Positions 33,880 through 43,608 of a stretch of DNA of 64,000 bases are shown piece after piece. Within the stretch, counting starts at the first letter, position 1. Each line of letters opens with the position of its first letter. This DNA is from Dyadobacter diqingensis (GTDB lineage Bacteria > Bacteroidota > Bacteroidia > Cytophagales > Spirosomataceae), in contig NZ_JAMXKF010000015.1 in NCBI RefSeq assembly GCF_024220585.1, forward strand, positions 60,598-124,597, given 5' to 3'. A program made the translations under genes and the position numbers. The notes beneath the pieces were generated by a model, which was not told the DNA's origin, searched no databases, and was given only the letters and a program-made list of their open reading frames with translations.

Positions 33880-35448
33880 ATGAATCATTTTACCAATAAA
33901 AACTCTGGTCCGATATTTAAATCATTGTCCAGAATTTTATTATTTTTTGTTTTCTGTTTCCCTTCAGGGGCCACGGCCCAAAGAAAATCTCAAAAACCAA
34001 ATGTCATTTTTATCTATGCAGATGACCTCGGTTATGGGGATTTGAGTTCTTATGGCGCTACCAAAATCAGTACTCCAAACATTGACCGCCTGGCTCAGGA
34101 GGGTTTAAAATTCACCAATGCGCACACCACGTCGGGAACCTGCACGCCTTCGCGTTATGCGCTAATGACAGGCAATTATCCATGGCGTAAAAAAGGTACG
34201 GGTGTTTTGCCGGGAAATGCTTCGCTGATCATTCCGACGGACAAGATTACACTGCCGCTTGTTTTTCAAAATGCAGGGTACAAAACCGGGGCCGTTGGGA
34301 AATGGCATTTGGGCCTGGGAACGCCGGGAAAGGATATCAACTGGAACAAACCTATCAAGGTTGGGCCGAACGAAGTAGGGTTTGACTACGCCTATTTCTT
34401 TCCGGCGACATCCGACCGCGTCCCGACTGTTTTTATTGAAAATCACGAGATCGTGGGATACGATAAGGAAGATCCGATTGAGGTTAACTATGTGGAAAAG
34501 GTGGGAAAGGAGCCGACGGGCAAGGAAAATCCGGAGTTATTGAAATTACAGGCCTCGCCGGAGCATGGGCATAACAATACCATCGTAAACGGAATCGGCC
34601 GGATTGGTTATATGAGCGGCGGAAAGCAGGCGCGCTGGACCGACGAAGAGATTGGGCATGTCTTTCTAAATAAGGCAAAACAGTTTATCGAAGACAATCA
34701 GAAAAATCCGTTTTTCCTTTACTTTTCCTTGAACGATATCCACGTTCCAAGGATGCCCAGCACGGAGTTTAAAGGCAAGAGTAAAATGGGGCTTCGTGGT
34801 GACGTGATTCTGCAAATGGACTGGACGGTCGGCGAAATCCTGAAAAAACTGGAAGCCTTACATCTGGATGAAAATACAATCATTATGTTTTCCAGCGACA
34901 ATGGCCCGGTTCTTGACGATGGTTATGCCGACAGGGCCGTTGAACTGGCAGAGGGACACAAACCTGCCGGAGTATTGCGCGGCGGGAAATACAGCGCTTT
35001 TGAAGGCGGCAGCCGGGTCCCCTGGCTTGTTCGATGGACAGGCTCCATTAAAGCAGGTACGGTTTCCAATGCACTCATATGTCAGGTTGATATGCTGTCT
35101 TCCTTTGCGCAGTTTTTTCAGCAGAAAATCGCTGATACGGAAGCGACCGATAGTTTCGCGCTGATGGACGCACTGATTGGCAAGGCGAAAACCGGTCGGG
35201 AGAGCATTGTGAAGCAAGGCGGCGCGTTGTCTTTTACGAAGGGTAACTGGAAATACATTGAGCCGAATACAAACCAGTCCTATAACAAACTCACCGGGAC
35301 GGAGCTTGGAAATGACCCAAAACCTCAGCTGTATGATCTGAGCAAAGACATGGGCGAGAGGACAAACCTGGCCGGTCAATATCCAAACAAGGTTAAACTG
35401 ATGGCCGAAGAATTATCAAAGATTAAGGATCAGGGCGGAAGCCGTTGA
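33880..35448 (+). CDS. Secreted type I sulfatase (arylsulfatase family)
   Basis: A 522-residue formylglycine-dependent sulfatase that removes sulfate esters from sugars. The signal peptide spans about residues 15-33. The metal-binding Asp pair is in FIYADDLGYGDLS, and the formylglycine motif is CTPSR with Cys88, in the context TSGTCTPSRYALMTG; it needs a maturase, which is not in this window. Other active-site segments are VGKWHLGLG, FSLNDIHVPR and SSDNGPV. It is transcribed on its own and extends the reach of locus 1 to sulfated glycans. Confidence 0.93.
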   Translation: MNHFTNKNSGPIFKSLSRILLFFVFCFPSGATAQRKSQKPNVIFIYADDLGYGDLSSYGATKISTPNIDRLAQEGLKFTNAHTTSGTCTPSRYALMTGNYPWRKKGTGVLPGNASLIIPTDKITLPLVFQNAGYKTGAVGKWHLGLGTPGKDINWNKPIKVGPNEVGFDYAYFFPATSDRVPTVFIENHEIVGYDKEDPIEVNYVEKVGKEPTGKENPELLKLQASPEHGHNNTIVNGIGRIGYMSGGKQARWTDEEIGHVFLNKAKQFIEDNQKNPFFLYFSLNDIHVPRMPSTEFKGKSKMGLRGDVILQMDWTVGEILKKLEALHLDENTIIMFSSDNGPVLDDGYADRAVELAEGHKPAGVLRGGKYSAFEGGSRVPWLVRWTGSIKAGTVSNALICQVDMLSSFAQFFQQKIADTEATDSFALMDALIGKAKTGRESIVKQGGALSFTKGNWKYIEPNTNQSYNKLTGTELGNDPKPQLYDLSKDMGERTNLAGQYPNKVKLMAEELSKIKDQGGSR

Positions 35449-35933
35449 TTATTAATTCCAATTTTTAAAAGCTCCTTGTTCATTTTTTGCCTCACATTTT
35501 GACGCAAATGGACATGGAGGTTTTTTTGTCTAAAAATAATTAGTATTAATTCTACAAATTAAACTTTATTATTTTTATATTGTAAAACATTGATACGATC
35601 GGATATTAAATGTCGGTGAAATAAATTAACTGGCCATAATAGCCAATGCTTACTAAAAAGTGTCGGTTTCTATGATAGGTGCTAACTATCGGACAAATTT
35701 GTTGATTGTAGAGAAAACATAGTTATCTGCGCACTGTTTATGGAATAGGAACTCTTATGGGGCCGATTATCTCAATTTGAACGTTTTTTTAGTTGTCCCG
35801 CAACTATATGACAGTAAAGTATTTAAGGTGAAAAATATTTTTTTAGAATTTTTGTAAAATAATTTGGTTTGTAGAAAAGATTCTATAATATTGTGACGTA
35901 CTAGTAATAATTCTACAAATAGTCAACTCGCCT
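35449..35933. other. 485-bp AT-rich intergenic region with a 19-bp direct repeat
   Basis: I see no gene here. TAGTATTAATTCTACAAAT (35541-35559) recurs as TAGTAATAATTCTACAAAT (35902-35920), 18 of 19 identical, and the second copy ends 13 bp before the next ATG. The region is otherwise AT rich with no clear hairpin terminator. The repeat may be a regulator-binding site or a promoter duplication. Confidence 0.6.
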
Positions 35934-37340
35934 ATGAAAAGAGCGTTTTACCTGATTATTTTTATTAGTCTGATTGGTATTTTAAATGAGTTTGCTCTAT
36001 GCCAGCCGTCGAATGCCATATATGCAAGTTCGCAAACGAATGGCGGCTCAAACGGGACTATTGGCAGCTTTGATGTAGCGAATCCTGGCAATGCGATCAA
36101 TACGGTTACCAATGTTGAACCAAATGCAAATTATGCGCGTCTGACTGCATCCAGTACAGTAGGAACGGCCACAGCCTGGTTGCAGCTGGCGTTTCCGGGG
36201 TCTGTGACGGGCAACTCGACCGTGTATATAAAAACAACAGCCACGGCGGTAGCATTGCTGGGCGGAGGCGTTACAATAGCAGCCTATACCTCGGCTACCG
36301 GAACGGGAACTGCTGTGGCACAGGCTTATGCGGCACCCAAAACTTACTATACGGGTGATGGAAATGTATACATGGCTGTTACGCCAACCGGAAATTTTCA
36401 GTCGATTCGGATTACGCTGACATCGCCGGTAGCACTGGGAACCAATACTTTTGATGTGTTTTATGCCTTTTATGGTCCAACGGCAGGTAATGACTCCAAT
36501 CCGTTTCCATTTAATGTAGCTGATTGTGGTTTACCCAATGTCAGCACAACAGGAAGTTCGGGTATCACTGTAGGCTCGTTTGGCGTCAGCAGCCCGGGAA
36601 ATGCCATTGATGGTGATGCTTCATCCACAGCCTCTTCGTTTTACGCAACTGGCTTGTCGATATTGTCAGGGCATATTTTTCAGACTTTCTTTTTTAACGG
36701 GACATCAAATTCCGCGGATGCGGTAAGGATCGTTCTGGCAAAGAATGGCGCATTTACGGCAGTTTCGCTGGCAGGTAGTATTAAGGTTCAAGGGTATAAC
36801 GGCGCAACAGCCGTAGGTACTTCCCAGTTGTTCAGTGCATTACTGGATGTGGACTTGCTGAATCTTTTGAGTACCAATAACAACAAAGTGACAGCCTACT
36901 TTGCCCCGAAAGACGCATCCAACAATTCGGTAATTTTTGACAGGGTCACCGTGGATCTTGACCTGGGGCTGTTAGGAGTCGCGCTGGGAAGTAACGGACT
37001 CAGTATCTTTGATATAAGAAGAGTTCCTGATGTGCCAGTTTCGCCTGATCTTTCGGTTTGTTCCAATATTGCCACCGCGGCCTTATCGGCCCTTACTGTA
37101 CAGGAAAGCCTGAGCGGGATAGGAACATTTACATACAAATGGTACGATACCCTGAGAGACGGGTCTCTGCTTAATACCGGGAAAAATTACTCAGTAAGCG
37201 GTTTGTCGACAGCAGGACAGGTAAAAAACTATTACGTAGATATTCAAAAATCAGGATGTGTGACACCATCGGGGCGGAAAAAGGTGAATGTGAGTATTAT
37301 TAACCCGCCCGTTTCGCCCGGAGTTGCGTTAACACCCTGA
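35934..37340 (+). CDS. Secreted repeat protein of unknown function
   Basis: A 468-residue protein I cannot name. It has a signal peptide (MKRAFYLIIFISLIGILNEF). Two related halves follow: GSFDVANPGNAINTVT at about residue 40 and GSFGVSSPGNAIDGDA at about 215 begin similar beta-rich modules. The last 110 residues resemble an Ig-like module (CSNIATAALSALTVQESLSG). It ends PPVSPGVALTP without a T9SS sorting domain. It is Ser/Thr/Ala/Gly rich and looks like an adhesin or matrix protein. It stands at the head of a surface-protein cluster. Confidence 0.75.
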   Translation: MKRAFYLIIFISLIGILNEFALCQPSNAIYASSQTNGGSNGTIGSFDVANPGNAINTVTNVEPNANYARLTASSTVGTATAWLQLAFPGSVTGNSTVYIKTTATAVALLGGGVTIAAYTSATGTGTAVAQAYAAPKTYYTGDGNVYMAVTPTGNFQSIRITLTSPVALGTNTFDVFYAFYGPTAGNDSNPFPFNVADCGLPNVSTTGSSGITVGSFGVSSPGNAIDGDASSTASSFYATGLSILSGHIFQTFFFNGTSNSADAVRIVLAKNGAFTAVSLAGSIKVQGYNGATAVGTSQLFSALLDVDLLNLLSTNNNKVTAYFAPKDASNNSVIFDRVTVDLDLGLLGVALGSNGLSIFDIRRVPDVPVSPDLSVCSNIATAALSALTVQESLSGIGTFTYKWYDTLRDGSLLNTGKNYSVSGLSTAGQVKNYYVDIQKSGCVTPSGRKKVNVSIINPPVSPGVALTP

Positions 37341-37412
37341 TTGACTATATATTGAACATAAACCCTTTTTGATATTTTACTAAATATTTCTCATCAGTTT
37401 AACTCAACTATC

Positions 37413-37717
37413 ATGAAAAAAGATGTACTCCTCAGTTTTTTTTCGGCCGTTTCTCAGCATGGTAATGCGAGACGGGATCCCGGATATTTTCGTCAAACCA
37501 ATAAGATACTCCAATTGATGATCTGAATGTAAAAAATCAATTCAATTGCTCAGAATTGCCTGTTTCTATTACTAAAATGAACGTGATTTTGGTGAAAGAG
37601 ATACAGGAATGGTATGTCTGTACTTTGGACGCCGGAATGTGTTTTCCGGCTGAGCGGGAAAGATACTGCCTGACGTTTATAGTTAATCGTGCACAGGTAA
37701 ATAATTTTAAATTCTAA
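37413..37717 (+). pseudogene. Possible remnants of a decayed secreted-protein gene
   Basis: The 631-bp gap from 37341 to 37971 has no intact gene. A 37-codon frame (37413-37526) starts MKKDVLLSFFSAVSQHG, like a broken signal peptide. A second frame, open from about 37500 to 37717, reads in part DDLNVKNQFNCSELPVSI and then EWYVCTLDAGMCFPAE, with protein-like composition. Both together look like a frameshifted remnant, but conserved homology is needed to confirm it. The rest of the gap, 37718-37971, is AT rich with nothing I can identify. Confidence 0.3.
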
Positions 37718-37971
37718 GGGCGAAATATCTCCCGCATGAATATGGGATACTCAAAACAGTAAATGCTACACCATTTACTCAACGTTATTTTTCTTAATAA
37801 GTGACAGTGGCTGGTTTTATCCGGACAACCTGATCAATTTTCCGGCAAACAGCGACATTTGTACAGAAACAATTATCGTATAAACAGATTATTCAAATCG
37901 GTGATCCATAGATTGAGTCACAACGAATAGCAGAAAATTAAACATCAGAAAATTTAATCAACGTAATCTTT

Positions 37972-38673
37972 ATGAAAAAGACACTTACATCATTGTGCCT
38001 TAGCTTTGCGCTTTTTGTTATTGCTTTCTCTTCAAAAGCAGCTGTGATTCCTGGTGGGACGTATTATGTAATCAGCGGAGAATCCTTCTCGCTGACCCCT
38101 GCGGTGGCGAGTTTGTTTGAATACCACTGGGTGCTGGATCCGGGAGCCGGGCAGGTTGCCACAACGCTGAATACAGCCACAGGGGGTGTGTACACGAAGA
38201 TATTCGGAACGGGCTCGGAGCTGGGTGTTGAAACCCATAAGCTGACTTTTGGCGTTTTGGAGGCAGTCGACGGCTGTTTGTCTGACCTGATTGAACATAC
38301 CATTATTGTATTGCCTAAAATAACCGTCTCGCTGACGACCGCGGACGGGAAAGATAATTACTGTTTGGGTATTCCGGTCAATACCACACTGACGGCCAAC
38401 GTAACGGCTGTCACCGGGCTTGGTACTTATGGTGTAACGCTTTCTCCTTTTGCCTGGACAAAAGACGGTTCAGACGTGAGCGGACAAACAAGCAGCACCT
38501 TGGCAATCACTTCGGCTGGTACCTACAAAGCTTTGGTAAGTTACATTCTTCCCGCAACCGGCCAACCCAATGCACCAACGGCTTCGAAGCTGCTTAATGC
38601 TGTGAATGGTGTTGCAAAACAGATCAAAAACGATCTGCCGCTTCCTGTGGTGCCAAGTATTTCGCTTAACTAA
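37972..38673 (+). CDS. Secreted beta-sandwich protein of unknown function
   Basis: A 233-residue protein with a signal peptide (MKKTLTSLCLSFALFVIAFS). Residues 25-120 contain a repeated-beta module (VISGESFSLTPAV, FEYHWVLDPGAG) that resembles PKD/Ig-like domains of surface adhesins. The C-terminal half (KDGSDVSGQTSSTLAITSAG) is a second such module. No C-terminal sorting domain is present. It lies in the same direction as two T9SS-type proteins and may be a partner of them. I do not assign a function. Confidence 0.7.
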   Translation: MKKTLTSLCLSFALFVIAFSSKAAVIPGGTYYVISGESFSLTPAVASLFEYHWVLDPGAGQVATTLNTATGGVYTKIFGTGSELGVETHKLTFGVLEAVDGCLSDLIEHTIIVLPKITVSLTTADGKDNYCLGIPVNTTLTANVTAVTGLGTYGVTLSPFAWTKDGSDVSGQTSSTLAITSAGTYKALVSYILPATGQPNAPTASKLLNAVNGVAKQIKNDLPLPVVPSISLN

Positions 38674-38735
38674 TCTGAGGTTTTTCTTTTTATTGTTTTT
38701 TGAGGAACCAGAAAGGATTTTCATTGAATCAAAAT

Positions 38736-39827
38736 ATGAAAAATGTACTCTTCATCGCAGTGATACTTTTTTTACCCGGCTCCGCGTTCGCGCAGAGCGG
38801 GGTACGGGAAGTAGCGATTTGTAAGGGAACTTCTATCAGGCTTAAGGCAGCGTCCGCTGATGCCAGTAAATACGAATGGCATAAAAACGACCAGGTTATT
38901 CCGGATATTTCCGGAAGTGACCTGGTTATTTCCGAGGAAGGGAATTACACAGCCTATGCGCTAAATGCCGACGGGTGTAGTTCCAATGCTTCGGTGGCGA
39001 TACATCTGATTTTTAACAGACCGGTTGCCACCGACGATATGACGTCGGGAAAAAGTGATGTCGAGCTGCTGCTGGATGTCCTGAACAACGACCAGTCGTT
39101 ATGTACGGTCTGGGATACAACGACTTTGACGATCAGGCGTGCTCCGCTGCATGGGACGGTTTTTCGAAGTCACGGGAAATTCAGGTTTAAAGGCAATCAG
39201 GATTACAAGGGAATTGATACGTTTACTTATTCGGTAAAAGATGCGGCCGGGCAGGAAAGCAATACCGCGACAGTTACGGTGGATCTTAGCACGCCTTTAC
39301 CTGTCACGATGATTAGTTTTGAAGCCAATAAGGAGGGTTTGACCTCGTTGCTGACCTGGGCAACTTCAATTGAAATGAACAGCGACCGGTTTGAAATTGA
39401 ACGTAGCCCGGATGCAAAAAACTGGGATAAGCTCGGTGAAGTATCAGCAGCCGTGAACAGCGAGGTCCGGACCAACTATCATTTTACGGACGAAACTCCG
39501 GAGTCGGGAATGAATTATTACCGACTGAAAATGGTCGATCGTGACGGCACTTTTGCTTACAGCCGGATCAGGTCGGTTAATTTCCCTGAATTCGCCTGGG
39601 CCAAGTTATTTCCGAACCCGGTCAGCGATGTATTGCAAATTGTGATCAGCAATAAGCGGGTCCGTAAAATTCGCCTGATCGATTCTTTCGGCCACGTGAT
39701 GTACGACGGACAAGTCACCGCTGCTTCGATCAAGCTTGATATGAAATCTTATGCGCATGGAATTTATTTCATTCATCTGGAACAGGAAGATGGTACGGTG
39801 CGTGTTTTTAAAATTGCTCATCAATAA
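38736..39827 (+). CDS. T9SS type A sorting-domain surface protein with Ig- and cadherin-like modules
   Basis: A 363-residue secreted protein from the ATG at 38736, which places the signal MKNVLFIAVILFLPGSAFAQ at the N-terminus; the longer frame opens with TTG at 38700. An Ig-like module is followed by a cadherin-like module with VLNNDQSLCTVWDTTTLT and FTYSVKDAAGQESNTATV. A spacer domain (LTWATSIEMNSDRFEIERS, GMNYYRLKMVDRDG) is typical of T9SS cargo. The last 75 residues are a type A sorting domain (AKLFPNPVSDVLQIV, YAHGIYFIHLEQEDGTVRVF). It is probably a cell-surface or secreted adhesin. Confidence 0.85.
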   Translation: MKNVLFIAVILFLPGSAFAQSGVREVAICKGTSIRLKAASADASKYEWHKNDQVIPDISGSDLVISEEGNYTAYALNADGCSSNASVAIHLIFNRPVATDDMTSGKSDVELLLDVLNNDQSLCTVWDTTTLTIRRAPLHGTVFRSHGKFRFKGNQDYKGIDTFTYSVKDAAGQESNTATVTVDLSTPLPVTMISFEANKEGLTSLLTWATSIEMNSDRFEIERSPDAKNWDKLGEVSAAVNSEVRTNYHFTDETPESGMNYYRLKMVDRDGTFAYSRIRSVNFPEFAWAKLFPNPVSDVLQIVISNKRVRKIRLIDSFGHVMYDGQVTAASIKLDMKSYAHGIYFIHLEQEDGTVRVFKIAHQ

Positions 39828-39853
39828 TAAGTGAGAGATACCTGGTGTTGTTT

Positions 39854-39894
39854 AATCCCTTTTCGGCCTTTGTCCCGGAAAGGGATTTTTTATT
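39854..39894 (+). terminator. Terminator between the two T9SS cargo genes
   Basis: AATCCCTTTTCGG (39854-39866) pairs over 13 bp, with one wobble, with CCGGAAAGGGATT (39875-39887), followed by TTTTTATTTT. Confidence 0.8.
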
Positions 39895-39976
39895 TTAATC
39901 GATGTTCGATTAAATGTGTGACAAAGAGATGATTACCCGTCAAATCAACAGCTTTTTAACTATAACGATGTTGATT

Positions 39977-41281
39977 ATGGCTAAATATCGTCTCATTCTG
40001 ATCGTCTGCCTGACGGTTTGTCTGACAAAAAATGTTTCAGCACAAACCAATTACATGGAGCAAAATTTTGCTGGCGGCGGGCCGTTTGTCAGCCCTAGTC
40101 CGGGTATCGGACAGTTCAGTCATTTGATCACGACAAATGCAGCCTTGTCGAAATATGAATTCGGACCGGGTTATATGGATCTGATACGCTTGCAGCAGGA
40201 TTCAGCCACAGGTGGTATCGTGAGAGCTTTGCGGGCGGTACCGTTTTCTCCAAATCCTGAAACGTTGTATATTCAGATCACTTTCAGCGTGGAAGAAATA
40301 GGAGCTGCGGGGACGAATGCCGTGTATTTTTATCTCGGAGAAAATTTTTCACCGACCAATAACAAGATTCCCGCCAATGCACTTTTGTTCAGCAGGTTTT
40401 CTCTGAATTTTCTGGCCTCGTCTTTTGTCGTGCACGATATTGAAACCGGAAGGAATAGCAGCCCTTTACCCCTTCGTACGCCCGTAACACTCACGTGGGT
40501 GTTGAATAATTCGCCGGACGGGCAAATCTATCGCAAGCCTGAAACAGCAGCTAATCCTGATCATAAGGTGATGCCGGGAAAATATGATCTTTGGGTGAAC
40601 GAAACCTTGCAGGTGAATGATGCCGATGCCTATCCCGGGGCATCAGCTTATTCGGCGTCAAAACTGTCCAATTTTGAAATCCGTTTCCGTAATGCGGTCG
40701 GAAAAGTACGTTTTACAAGTTTGCGGATACGCGATGTAACGGGTGTTCTGCCGCTGCATATTGTTTTGTTTAAAGCGGAAAAGGATCATGGCAAGGTGAG
40801 ACTGTCCTGGGAAACGGCCATGGAACGCGATTCCGATCATTTTATAATCAGTAAAAATACGGTCAACAACTTGCACAGCATCATCGGTGAGGTTAAGGCG
40901 ACCGGACAAACCACACAGCAATATTCGCTTTTGGATAACGAACCGGACGAAGGCGTTAATCGGTATCGTATCGAACAGATGGATCAATATGGTCAGGTTA
41001 TAGACACTAAAGAAACTGGGTTTTCATTTCAAGAAGAGAGAGAGTTTTATGTCAGCCCGAACCCGGCTTCTGCTGCGTTGATAAGGATTAATAGTTTCGG
41101 TGAAAAGCCCGATGTGATGAAAATATATGATTTGACTGGAAGAGAATTGCCTTTTGATTTTAAAACCGGCACCGAAGGGATGATTGAAATCTATCCGCGT
41201 AGTGAAATGACTTCGGGCCTATATATTCTTTCGATTTCCGGGAATCGAGGACGTAAATATTTTCGCTTTTTAGTTGAGTAG
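39977..41281 (+). CDS. T9SS type A sorting-domain protein with N-terminal beta-sandwich
   Basis: About 434 residues from the ATG at 39977 (signal MAKYRLILIVCLTVCLTKNV); starts at 39914, 39929 and 39968 are also in frame, but the first two would put a long hydrophilic extension before the signal. Residues 25-260 look like a concanavalin/LamG-type sandwich (LYIQITFSVEEIGAAGTNAV, GNFEIRF-like strand pattern). Then follow the T9SS cargo spacer (VRLSWETAMERDSDHFIISK) and a C-terminal sorting domain (FYVSPNPASAALI, SGLYILSISGNRGRKYFRF). No catalytic motif is visible. Probably a surface-exposed glycan-binding or adhesive protein. Confidence 0.8.
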   Translation: MAKYRLILIVCLTVCLTKNVSAQTNYMEQNFAGGGPFVSPSPGIGQFSHLITTNAALSKYEFGPGYMDLIRLQQDSATGGIVRALRAVPFSPNPETLYIQITFSVEEIGAAGTNAVYFYLGENFSPTNNKIPANALLFSRFSLNFLASSFVVHDIETGRNSSPLPLRTPVTLTWVLNNSPDGQIYRKPETAANPDHKVMPGKYDLWVNETLQVNDADAYPGASAYSASKLSNFEIRFRNAVGKVRFTSLRIRDVTGVLPLHIVLFKAEKDHGKVRLSWETAMERDSDHFIISKNTVNNLHSIIGEVKATGQTTQQYSLLDNEPDEGVNRYRIEQMDQYGQVIDTKETGFSFQEEREFYVSPNPASAALIRINSFGEKPDVMKIYDLTGRELPFDFKTGTEGMIEIYPRSEMTSGLYILSISGNRGRKYFRFLVE

Positions 41282-41367
41282 ACGATAGTTAGTAGAAATA
41301 AATTTATAAAATCTATTGTGATTTGTAGGGTGCAATGTGTTAATTTGAAGTCTAGATTTTAAAACCC

Positions 41368-41976
41368 ATGCATTCAGTCACTCACTTACAGGAAATTCCC
41401 GATGATAAGATCATTTGGCAGCGGTTTCTTGCCGGTGAAGTGGAAGCATTCGACCATCTGATGACGACTCACTTTCGTACGCTTTTTCATTATGGAAGCA
41501 AGTTCTCGAAAGACAAGGAATTTGTAAAGGATAATATTCAGGACCTGTTCCTTATCTTATGGGAGCGCCGTCAGAATTTAAGTCATGATATTGCCGTAAA
41601 ACCTTATCTGATGGCTTCACTGCGGCGGTTGATGCACAGAAGTGCAATGTCAAAACCATTACTTTCGGATTCATCGGTAGAAGAAATCAATGGAAATTTT
41701 GATATCGAATTTTCCGTGGAAGAGGAATACATCGAAAATGAATCGACTCTGGTGATTACGCAAAAACTTAAAAAATTACTGGATGAACTTCCGACCCGGC
41801 AAAAGGAAGTGGTTTATCTGAAATTTTTTCAGGAAATGGATCGTGGCCAGATTTCCGAAGTGATGAGTATTTCACCGCAAACAGTTTCCAACCTCCTCCA
41901 GATCGCAATCAAACAATTAAAAAAGCACTGGAAAGCAGAGTTTTTTACTTTATTGATGGTGCACTTTTTTCTGTAA
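41368..41976 (+). CDS. ECF sigma factor of locus 2 (FecI-like)
   Basis: A 202-residue sigma factor with region 2 at residues 20-85 (FDHLMTTHFRTLFHYGSK, DNIQDLFLILWERR) and region 4 at 130-185 (LDELPTRQKEVVYLKFFQEM, ISPQTVSNLLQIAIKQLKKH). Its final stretch FFTLLMVHFFL is hydrophobic, as in the locus 1 factor. The FecR partner follows after 426 bp, a much larger gap than at locus 1. It should control locus 2. Confidence 0.92.
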   Translation: MHSVTHLQEIPDDKIIWQRFLAGEVEAFDHLMTTHFRTLFHYGSKFSKDKEFVKDNIQDLFLILWERRQNLSHDIAVKPYLMASLRRLMHRSAMSKPLLSDSSVEEINGNFDIEFSVEEEYIENESTLVITQKLKKLLDELPTRQKEVVYLKFFQEMDRGQISEVMSISPQTVSNLLQIAIKQLKKHWKAEFFTLLMVHFFL

Positions 41977-42402
41977 CGGTATCAAGACGGGTGAGATTCT
42001 TTAAAAGTAAAAATGATGAGCATGTTAGAGATCTTAATTGATAAGGGATCCCATCAATGAGTTGAAACAACGCAACTGGAATTATCAGAAACCTTATCAA
42101 AACGTCTGCGCTGCGTGACGAGAAAATAGCCTCCGTGGTTGATGTTACGTTTGATTTTGTCCGGAAGGTTCGAACAGACCTGAATTCCTGAATACCCCCA
42201 CATTCTTGTTATCAAAATTTCCCTTCATTTTTTAGATTCCCATTATTCAATCGACACCCTTTTTATTCGATTAAAACCAATGAAAAGCAGTATAATCCTG
42301 TCAAGAATATTTTTCTATCAATTTTTTTAGAAATAATTTAAAATTTATTGGTATCTGGTTCGTGCTTTTGTCTATCGTATAATAGTGATGCATGAAGCTG
42401 AT
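41977..42402. other. Gene-free 426-bp sigma-FecR gap of locus 2
   Basis: No protein-like frame of useful length and no clear hairpin terminator are seen. The first half is moderately GC rich, with short words such as GTTGAAACAACG at 42061, and the second half is AT rich before the FecR start. It is long for two partner genes and could carry a separate FecR promoter. Confidence 0.5.
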
Positions 42403-43527
42403 ATGAACGACTATAAAAAATACGGAATAGAAGACCTTGTCTGGGACACATTCTTTCGGCAATGGGTACTTACGCCCACACGCGAATCGGATAGGGTATG
42501 GAAGCAGTTGCAGGTCGAAAATCCGGAAATGACGGATAACATCAACAAGGCAAGAGAAGTGGTGTTGTCCTTGCGCGTGGCTGAGCCGGAAATCTCAACG
42601 GCTGAAATTTCGAAGCTGGTCAAGGAAACGATTTCAAAAACAACTCCCGGAGGTATTACCGTCATGGAACCGGAAGCTTTCCGGGTTATCCCTTTTTATA
42701 AAAAATTCTGGTTCAGGATTGCAGCGTCGCTTACGTTTGTGATGTTTTTCGCTTGGCTGGCCAAGTCACGTTTGCCGGAAAGTAATCTGGCCAAGTTTGG
42801 TGAAAAGGAAAACCTGGCGACCGATAGCGGGTTATTGATTGAAAAAATTAATACCACAAAAGCACCTCTGCTGGTAAGTCTGGAAGATGGCAGCCGGGTC
42901 ACGCTGGCACCGGAAAGCAGGATTCGTTATGCACGTAAATTTGTCGGCGGTAAACGCGAAGTTTATTTGACAGGCGAAGCCTTTTTTGACATATCCAAAG
43001 ATCCTGCACGTCCTTTTTTTGTATACGCCAACGAACTGGTGACCAAAGTGCTTGGTACAAGTTTTACGATCAAAGCCTACAAAACTTCGAAGGAGGTAAC
43101 GGTGGAAGTAAAAACCGGCCGGGTTTCTGTATTTACACAGTTAGACCCCGATGTTGAAGAGAAGATCAATAACCGTGAGCTGGAAGGGGTGGTTTTGTCG
43201 CCCAACCAGAAAATTATTTACGCCAGAGATCAGATCCGTATGGTGAAAACGCTCGTAGAAAAACCGGAAATAATCATCTCAAAAGCCAAGGCGCCACAAT
43301 TCATCTTTGAAGACGCGCCCGTTAGCGAGGTTTTTGATTCAATCGGAAAGGCGTATGGAATTGATATTTTATACGATGAAGAGTTGCTGAAAGGCTGTCC
43401 GTTGACGGCGATTCTGGAAAATCAGACTTTACACGAAAAACTGACGATTATTTGTAAAGCAATCGAAGCGAACTACGAAATTCTGGATGGCCAGATCGTA
43501 GTCCATGGCAAAGGATGCAAGAACTGA
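42403..43527 (+). CDS. FecR-family anti-sigma factor of locus 2
   Basis: A 374-residue protein from the ATG at 42403 (MNDYKKYGIEDLVWDTFFRQ); GTG 42385 and ATG 42388 are in frame too. A cytoplasmic part of about 100 residues is followed by one membrane helix (FWFRIAASLTFVMFFAWLA), a FecR domain (VSLEDGSRVTLAPESRIRYA, VLGTSFTIKA) and a DUF4974-type end (FIFEDAPVSEVFDSIGKAYG). The Cys pair in LKGCPL and HGKGCKN matches the locus 1 FecR and may be a disulfide. It should hold the 41368 sigma factor. Confidence 0.94.
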   Translation: MNDYKKYGIEDLVWDTFFRQWVLTPTRESDRVWKQLQVENPEMTDNINKAREVVLSLRVAEPEISTAEISKLVKETISKTTPGGITVMEPEAFRVIPFYKKFWFRIAASLTFVMFFAWLAKSRLPESNLAKFGEKENLATDSGLLIEKINTTKAPLLVSLEDGSRVTLAPESRIRYARKFVGGKREVYLTGEAFFDISKDPARPFFVYANELVTKVLGTSFTIKAYKTSKEVTVEVKTGRVSVFTQLDPDVEEKINNRELEGVVLSPNQKIIYARDQIRMVKTLVEKPEIIISKAKAPQFIFEDAPVSEVFDSIGKAYGIDILYDEELLKGCPLTAILENQTLHEKLTIICKAIEANYEILDGQIVVHGKGCKN

Positions 43528-43608
43528 TCAGCTATTAACAATTAACCATGCTACATTAACCCTTTAAATCTCTGTATTATTTGAAATTATCCAAACGAAT
43601 TATTTAAC

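Noticed and set aside
42061..42090. Possible motif GTTGAAACAACG in the locus 2 gap
   Set aside because: Too short and single-copy to support any role.
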